A model generated the notes under the pieces. That model was not told where the DNA came from and did no database searches. It was given only the letters and a program-made list of their open reading frames with translations. A DNA stretch of 64,000 bases, from the NCBI GenBank assembly GCA_015501585.1, contig JADNRY010000209.1:42031-106030 (forward strand), read 5' to 3'. The position numbers and the translations under genes were made by a program. Each line of letters starts with the position of its first letter. Position 1 is the first letter of the stretch. This DNA comes from Rhodocollybia butyracea (lineage: Eukaryota > Basidiomycota > Agaricomycetes > Agaricales > Omphalotaceae). Positions 58,001 to 64,000 of the stretch are shown one piece after another.

Positions 58001-59157
58001 TCTGGTGGCTTTGGCTTGGCTTCTTCTATCTCAGCTGCCTTGGCCTTTTCTATCCTTTGCATCTCTTCTTCTTCATATATTGCTCCCCCTGGCTTGAGAT
58101 GTAGTGTGAATGTTTCACATCCGTCTCTAGCCAGTTTGGCAAAGGTTGCGGCACTTACCAACTCAATATTACGGCCTCCTGTTGTTTCCGCCCAACGTCG
58201 ATACTTATTCAATGAGTTGGTATCCAGTCCGGTGGATCTTGATGCGTCTGCGGGAGTTGCCGTTTCAAACGCTGTTGGGATGGTTGTATCAATCTTTGGC
58301 GCCTTTTTCTCTTCCGGCGCTTTTTTGCTATCTGGCGCCATTGTGCTCTCTTTCAATGTCTCCCTTCCATATCTGCGTGGACTCCGAGTTGAGTCACGTT
58401 CCTTCTGTTTATTCTTTTCTGTAGTCGACTCGTTACTTCTCTCTTTAGTTATATTTACCTTATTCCTGCATTCTCGTACTTCCTCTTCATGTAATAATAA
58501 CGGTTCATCCACTCTCAACTTCAACTTTGACTTGGCTTGAAGCTCCTCCTCATCCTCCACCTCTTCTATTGCAGCCCTCTGCCTCTGTAATCTGGGTATA
58601 TGCACTGGATGTTTGGGATTTCCTGTGCTTCCAAGTTCAGGTATATCTTTGACTTGTGCTCCTGATAGTTGGACACCTTGATCAAATGAAATCTTCAGAT
58701 TTTTCCAATCAATGGCAGGATTCCATTCATGTAACCAAGGCATTCCAAGCACAATGGGGGTATCTGGGTGAAGTTTTGTTACAAGAAAGTATATTTTTTG
58801 AATCATATTATTTTCAAGTATCATGTTAGTCTCAAATGCATGTGTAATATTACCTGCTGAGGTGTATTCACCATCAAATAATTTTAATGGAATGGAATAT
58901 TCTAGCTCCTTCATGAATTCATGGTATTCATGTGCTAGTTTGGTATCAATAAATGCTCTTGACGCTCCAGAGTCAATCAGTGCATACTGTGACTTGGAGT
59001 TCTGGTTATTAATTTTTACTGGAAGAATAAATGCATCTTGTGATCTTGAGTTAAGTGTTACTCCCTCAATATTAGTTGCTCTCAACGTTTCAGGGAAGAC
59101 TGTTGCACTCCGGCTCGTTAGTTCCCTTGATTCTAACGTGCCGGGACTTAGTTTCCC
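55060..59157 (-). pseudogene. Chromovirus pol (PR-RT-RH-IN-chromodomain)
   Basis: Pol frame entered by -1 frameshifting at 59157. Counting from 59085: protease YALIDSGAS with D38; RT with FARKKDGSLRLCVDYRALNK (about 466-485), LDLRVGYNNIRI (about 513) and YLDDILIFSS (about 560); RNase H with VESDASDFA, DKEML and YSDHNNLQ; integrase zinc finger H..H..C..C in NHDHKLRGHPG and SCHEC; core SVDHIVE and YHPQTDGQTERTNQTLE; then a chromodomain (YEVEEVLDSKR, LVKWKDYG, NTWEP), which in chromoviruses targets heterochromatin. Between NNIRI and YEYLVMPFGL about 17-18 residues normally present in this family (the W-K-T-A-F block) are missing in frame. TGA stops at 55921-55923 (in the integrase core after IVSD) and 55339-55341. 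Confidence 0.85.
59110..59157 (-). promoter_or_regulatory. -1 ribosomal frameshift signal (gag-pol)
   Basis: On the minus strand: slippery heptamer G GGA AAC (59157-59151) in gag phase, then at once the gag stop TAA (59150-59148), total spacer TAAGTC (6 nt), then a stem CCGGCACGTTAG (59144-59133) / CTAACGAGCCGG (59121-59110), 12 positions with one A-A mismatch and an 11 nt loop. A -1 slip reads GGG AAA CTA AGT and enters the open pol frame. GGGAAAC is an established slippery sequence in retroviruses, and -1 shifting is known for fungal chromoviruses. Confidence 0.85.
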
Positions 59158-61760
59158 GAGGTTTCACCATTTTCATTTCCTCCTTCCATGGGTCCATCCA
59201 AAATGGGATCATCAATATGGATTGGGTGGTCAAATCCCTCAATCTCAATATACATATCGTCTGGTTCACTGTCTGCTGCATCATAATCTGCAAAAGCAGC
59301 TCTAGCAGTTACAGTTTCCCCTTGTCTTCCCCTTTTGAAATGGTCCTGATACTTATGGTTGGGATCTTCACACAATGCACACACTCCATCCTTCCATCTT
59401 TTATTCCATACTTCAGTGGGGACTCTGGGATAGGCACTCCGAGGAGGTAACTCCCCAGTAGCTGCATTTGCTATGATCTCTTCCTGCTCCCCACTATCCC
59501 CAGTGATTGCTTGCCTACCTGCGGGTCTCGTAACATTCCGTTGATAACTTCCTCCTTTATATACCGGTCCCCCAGTGGAATTTTGAGATGGTCCCAGTTG
59601 TTGATTAGAGGTTGTTCCCTCAGGTCAATTACGCTGGTAGGTAGTAGATAGCAAAATATCATTAAATGCTTGTCTCACACTATCAACTTCCAACAAATAT
59701 TCAGTCAACTCTGCATAGGTTCTTGGTAGCCCTCCAGAGCGGTTGGTGAGCTTCTCACGGAGGTCAGGGCGAATTTGTTTAAGCAAACAAAATTTCATTG
59801 CTATGTCATTATACCCTGACTTGGTGCCATGTTCCTCAAACTGAATAATATAATCTCCGAACGCCTCTGCAAAGCGTTGGAATGTTTTATCCAAGTTTGC
59901 CTGAGCATTTAGTACTTCATCGTACAGTCCAAACCTTTTACTAAATGCTGTTAGGAAATGATCCCAGAATAATAATTCTGGTACTTCTTCACCATTCTCC
60001 TCACGCCTCAATAGATTTTGAAAATGTGTGTATGCTGCTTCTGTGAAATATGAAGCTGCAAACATTACTTTGGATGTATCATTTGCGTAAATAGTAGGTT
60101 TGGCTTTAAACATAGTAAGACATTTATCTACAAATGGTCTCCACTTGTTCCGATCAGTACCCGTAAATTGCTCTGGTTTGGCAATGTCGACTTTAGCTTC
60201 ACGATTCATCAACCTCGTGAGCTCCTTGTCCCTATCTGTTTCCCTTCGTCGTTCCTCATTCTCCTGCTCTCTTGCTTCTCTCATGTCTCTCCCATCTCTC
60301 CCGTCTCGGCCATCCCTGCCGTCTCTACCATCTCGATTGAAACCGGAATTAAATCCTTCTCCAAATATCTCATCAGGAGGACCTCGAGGTGGTCCCCCGT
60401 TATTCCCGTCACTGGAGTTTCTTCTGTTCCCGTTGCTTCCACTGTTTCTTTCGCCGCCTCCTTCCAGCGGTATATTACCCTGAAGGGGTCATCATCTCGG
60501 TTACTATCTCCATCTCCATTCCCCCTTGAGTCATTTGGCTCATCAGGGTCATTGGGGGGTCTCCTCCGCCGCCGCGGACATCCTTGTCATTGGACATCCT
60601 TGTCATTCCAGCAGTAGATCTTGATACAGATTTTCCTTTATTAGGAATATTAGGGTAACTACTGCGATATCTCATTGTAGATGGCCCTGGGCCCGCTTGA
60701 GCCCTGAGATATGGATTTTCATTTCCCATAGCTCTAGGGATCGGACCGCCGTAGCCAAAATAAGTCGTGTTGTACTCCCTTTCAGTTATATTTGGTTCAA
60801 CGTCAATTTCGTCTCGCATATTCCCAGATCTATGTAAGTTCAATGCCGGAGTTGATTGCATTGCCAGGGGACGTTCCTCTGTCCTGTGGCTCATCTCATT
60901 TACAATCTGCCGATCCTGGTTACGGGATGAATTTGGGGAAGCGTATGAAAAACCTGCCGGACCACAAGGTGGTGGTGGCGGTGGGTTAATTCCTTGGGGC
61001 TCAAGTCCCGAGTTTGCTATCCTTGTAGCTGGGATAAGTCTTTGTACCCCGTTTCTGTCAACTTCAACATTAACATGAGAGTTAAGACCATAGGTACCGA
61101 CTCTTCTACTTCCCGATGCGTCAGAAACAGATAAGTAGCCACTCTCATCCCTTGGTGGAGGTGGTCGGGGTGGCCCCCATCCGGCTGGTTGTGCTTCGAA
61201 GTTTTGCTCCCTAATACTTATCATATCGCCATAGGTTCATTCTCGCCTCCTTAAAGCTGATGAGCTTGAGGTAGATGCGAATCCGGCACTATTGTTAGGA
61301 GGGGTGACGGCGGTGGGGGAATATTCTCCACCAACCCTTCATTACTCCTAGAGGTATTTTGATAATTTGAAATTCGACTAGTTAGCAAATCTGCCGCATG
61401 AGCGTACTGCCGTGTTGCACTTTGTCCCGTCTGTCTCCTATGAGTTGTACCTTGTTGATGTGCCCTCCCTTCTGAGAGCTTCCCAACATGCATGGGCAAA
61501 TTTACCTCTCTTGGCTGCTGGCCTACAAGGGAATTAACAGAACTTACAGGTCTGCGCTCTACTTGTTGATAGGGTGGGACCGGATCAATAATTTGAAATT
61601 CATTATTTCCATGAGTATCATAACCAGGAAGGGTCTCGTTTTGCTGGTGTCTTGTGGTGGTTTCTGCAGCAATAATCATTTGTCTTACTGGCCGGGAAAC
61701 CAACACCGGTTCCGAGTGGAAAGATGTCTGATGAGAACTTGGAGTTGTTTCCGATTCCAC
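59148..61760 (-). pseudogene. Chromovirus gag, with frame breaks
   Basis: The gag core 60284-59625 contains the capsid-like block KPEQFTGTDRNKWRPFVDKC, FTEAAYTHFQNLLRR and FAEAFGDYIIQFEEHG. The frame continues past TGA (59625-59627) to a zinc knuckle CALCEDPNHKYQDH (59384 region; last ligand His instead of Cys) and ends at TAA 59148-59150 inside the frameshift signal. Upstream in the same frame are an RD-rich repeat (GRDGRDGRDGRD, about 60290-60340) and, further on, 61760-61251; a proline-rich frame 61224-60475 lies in another phase between them, so either introns or indels separate the N-terminal parts. Gag would form the particle. Confidence 0.7.
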
Positions 61761-61799
61761 TATAATCGGAGCACGGTGAGAGGTCTAAACTGGGGTGAA

Positions 61800-62538
61800 C
61801 TTAGAAATGGCTTACACAACCACACCAAACACACACACAACTTATTACTCAGTTTGGGTTTTTAGTTCAGCCAAATAATATTTATTTAAAACTTCAATCT
61901 ATTCAAGTGCTTCCTTGCTACACTGAGTGTTATTTCACTAAGTGCCTTCCCTTTCAAAGTACAGACTTATTTAAGCTGATCCCCAAGCTCTGAGCTGTCA
62001 AACAAATACTATTCCTAAGTCCCTTGGTAAAATCACAAATTAACACAAGTCACAACTGACCAGAGGGTGTCCCTATAACTCAGACAGAGCTCTGACTGCA
62101 GCCTAACTGTGGTTTGAAACTAATATTCAAAGTCCTTTCTAAGTCTTTGTCTTAACTTCTCTGCACTCAGTTCACACTGAATCTCTTTCTGTCTCTTTAC
62201 TCAAGTTCAATTGCTTGTCAATTTCTCTCTGTAAATCCCAGTCTTTATATCAATTCAATCTTTTAGTAGTAGCCTGATAAGGAGCTGCTACACCTGGTGG
62301 GGGTAAGAAAGAATGCTTTTCTCTTCATTTCCTTGCCTTTTTATACTCCTAAGTCCTTGAAATTTTCTTAATTAAGGTACCATGGGTTGGTAAGACTCTC
62401 TTGGCTTGCCAAGAGCCAAGAAGATAAATCTCATGTTGCCCTTGTTAGCCATAACTGAGCTTATAAGTGTTCTCCTGGTTCCTACACTGTCCCCAGGGCT
62501 CTATATCATTGTCTCATGGGTCCTCTACCCATATTACA
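61800..62538 (-). repeat. Probable 5' LTR / leader of the chromovirus
   Basis: About 740 bp with no frames just upstream of gag. On the minus strand it begins TGTAATATGGG (62538) and contains a TATA box. Without a 3' LTR to compare, the ends are guesses. Confidence 0.4.
62338..62345 (-). promoter_or_regulatory. TATA box in the putative LTR
   Basis: TATAAAAA on the minus strand about 190 nt inside the putative LTR start, in the position expected for the element's own promoter. Confidence 0.45.
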
Positions 62539-62539
62539 C

Positions 62540-63520
62540 CTTTTCTAGATCTTTTATTTAATAAGTAACGGAGGGGAGGGAAGAACGATGCATTCCCGTT
62601 GAGTGGTTCGACTCTGATGCGCTTTAAGCGCCGGGCGGTCCGTCCGTCCCGCGGTTCAAGTTTGCGGCGTCGTTCCGTATCTCCCCTTTTCTCTTCTCCT
62701 CCCGGGTCCTACCGGGTACTTGTATACATGTGGACCGTCCCGTAGGTCGGTCCGAATAAATTTTATTATAGGCACGTCGCTAGGACGCGCCCCGCCTTTC
62801 TTTTACTGCCGGCGCCGGGCCACTTTGATCCCCGGCGCCTAATTCATCACTAATCGTCTAGTTTCTCTCTGTAGTTCGTTCCAGGGAACCAGTGCTTCGA
62901 TTCTCTTACTTTAAACGGATATGGGTTCGCATTATGCTTGCCCTCATTTGTCTCTCTTCATCTATTTTAATCCTATCTTGTATATCCCTGTATAGGACTT
63001 TTTGTAGTAGGTAGTATTAATTGAATAGACTTTAGATCTGGCAAGCCTAAATCAATCTAGGTAAATCAATTTGATTGATTTTGAGTTTGTGGGTCAACGA
63101 TGCATCCTTGCACAGTAATGTAGCCTCTTAAAACATAGTGTATCTCCCTTCAAATGGGTTTCTACATACTAGATACCTGAAGTGGACCTTCAAAGTGTCT
63201 AATACATAACGTACCCTAGGTAGTGACGTGACGTGTTTCACGGGGTCTTTTAAATGATGACATTTCGCTTGAATTTCGGCGTACAGCTAATTCGCGTGTC
63301 ATCTCCCCCTTACTTAAATCTGAACTGTCCCCAGTTCTTCTTTTTATCTTTCACGCCCTTCCCCAAGATACGATGGGTTTTCTCCGGGGTCTGATCACCA
63401 CATCGGTCTATTCTTTTTGCGTGCGGATTTGTTTTCAGCAGTATCTTTGAGCCGCAGTAAGTTTTACGCCCTCTAAGTCATTTTCTTTGAGTATTTAAGA
63501 CTTTTCAGCGACTTTTCCAT
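62540..63520. other. No gene recognised
   Basis: A GC-rich stretch (62570-62830, with repeated GGCGCCGGG/CCGGCGCC words) followed by AT-rich sequence. Probably the 5' region of the small gene below. Confidence 0.4.
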
Positions 63521-63580
63521 GGCCCGTTGAATCCTGCCTCCCCACTTCTCGCTGCTCGCTACTCAACTCGTCTATCCAAG

Positions 63581-63772
63581 ATGTCTACGCCTGCTGCTAT
63601 GTCTAGTCCCGAGTATTTGGCTCTTAAAGCTGAGATTCTCTCGGCCTTTCAGGAATACAACAAGAAACTCGCTGAGTCTTCCGGATATGCCTCCAACTTT
63701 TATTCTTTTGCTGGAATGGCTATGGATATGTGCGAGAAGACTGTGCGTGACCGTCTTTTTCCTCTTTTATAG
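63581..63772 (+). CDS. Small hypothetical protein
   Basis: ATG 63581 (MSTPAAMSSPEYLALKAEIL) to a stop at 63770-63772, 63 residues. The frame also opens upstream from ATG 63527, but a pyrimidine-rich leader precedes 63581, and a TATTTAAG element at 63494 could be the TATA box. Two helices (YLALKAEILSAFQEYNKKLA, and SFAGMAMDMCEKTVRDRLF). It may be an intact short gene or the first exon of a longer one. No family recognised. Confidence 0.4.
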   Translation: MSTPAAMSSPEYLALKAEILSAFQEYNKKLAESSGYASNFYSFAGMAMDMCEKTVRDRLFPLL

Positions 63773-63774
63773 TC

Positions 63775-64000
63775 TATTCACCAATCGTCTCTCTTTCTCT
63801 TAACTTGCTTCATGTCGCCGGGCCTTCTAAATAGTTGGCTCGCCTATTCTCTACATAATTTAGTGTACTTTGTTTGTACACGGTTTTGACTTAATACAAA
63901 ATTTTTGTACGCTGTCACTTGAACTTGCGCATGTGAACTAAGTTCATATATGCTTTTACTTTGAGTTCATTTGCTAAGTCCATACTCTCCACTTCTCTTT
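63775..64000. other. 3' flank at window edge
   Basis: AT-rich. TAGTGTACTTTGTTTGTACAC (63859-63880) loosely resembles ATTTTGTACTTTGTTTGTATAC near 50075-50096; no further feature. Confidence 0.3.

Larger units (their letters stand above)
55060..62538 (-). mobile_element. Ty3/gypsy chromovirus, 3'-truncated
   Basis: Minus-strand element with gag, zinc knuckle, protease, RT, RNase H, integrase and chromodomain, in that order. A probable 5' LTR/leader lies at 61800-62538. The 3' end is lost at 55060, where foldback element 1 begins; no 3' LTR was found to its left. Three in-frame TGA stops (59625, 55921, 55339) and an RT deletion show it is inactive. Confidence 0.85.

Overview
This window looks like nuclear DNA of a mushroom-forming basidiomycete (Agaricomycetes). 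The evidence is: intron-split genes with very short GT-AG introns (about 45-60 nt); TATA boxes about 75 nt upstream of ATGs; and the repeat content, namely a DUF6570-type Helitron, a chromodomain Ty3/gypsy element, a LINE with a C-terminal CCHC knuckle, and several inverted-repeat DNA elements. There is no operon structure, no tRNA or rRNA and no CRISPR. Most of the window is transposons at various stages of decay, with a few host genes between them, several broken. All assignments were read by eye; no database search was run.

Layout. (1) 1-19 kb: a two-exon KOW-domain fragment between minisatellites, then a patchwork of diverged duplications. One unit contains a bHLH-zipper transcription-factor gene (minus strand; copies at 1.8-3.2, 4.0-6.0, 12.6-14.8 and 18.6-19.25 kb plus a fragment at 11.35 kb), all decayed. 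Another is a small membrane-protein gene (apparently intact at 10.5-11.3 kb, frameshifted at 15.6-16.5 kb). A 1.25 kb TA-flanked inverted-repeat element lies at 17.1-18.3 kb. (2) 19.25-27 kb: a Helitron (minus strand) with HUH/Y2 Rep, PIF1 helicase and a C-terminal ubiquitin-peptidase-like domain, broken by indels and by a 285 bp MITE. (3) 28.2-37.5 kb: a 2OG-oxygenase-like pseudogene, a 3.1 kb giant palindrome carrying a Harbinger-like MITE in both arms, a second CAGGAAAA MITE and a small two-exon gene. (4) 37.5-51.2 kb: a coiled-coil host gene split by an 11.85 kb CAGGAAAA-ended element, itself carrying inverted 308 bp satellite arrays and a nested LINE. (5) 51.3-55.06 kb: a second giant palindrome that truncates a chromovirus. 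(6) 55.06-62.5 kb: the chromovirus, with a textbook -1 frameshift signal between gag and pol. (7) A small gene at the right edge.

Main themes. Three elements share CAGGAAAA termini and an AT duplication; removing each one with a single AT left behind re-opens the interrupted reading frame. The LINE and the chromovirus carry eight in-frame stops, all TGA and all explicable as CGA to TGA at CpG, whereas the Helitron carries only frame-shifting indels, several in homopolymers. The two giant palindromes share an internal GGTCAAAGCTG motif and appear to be one family of non-coding foldback elements.
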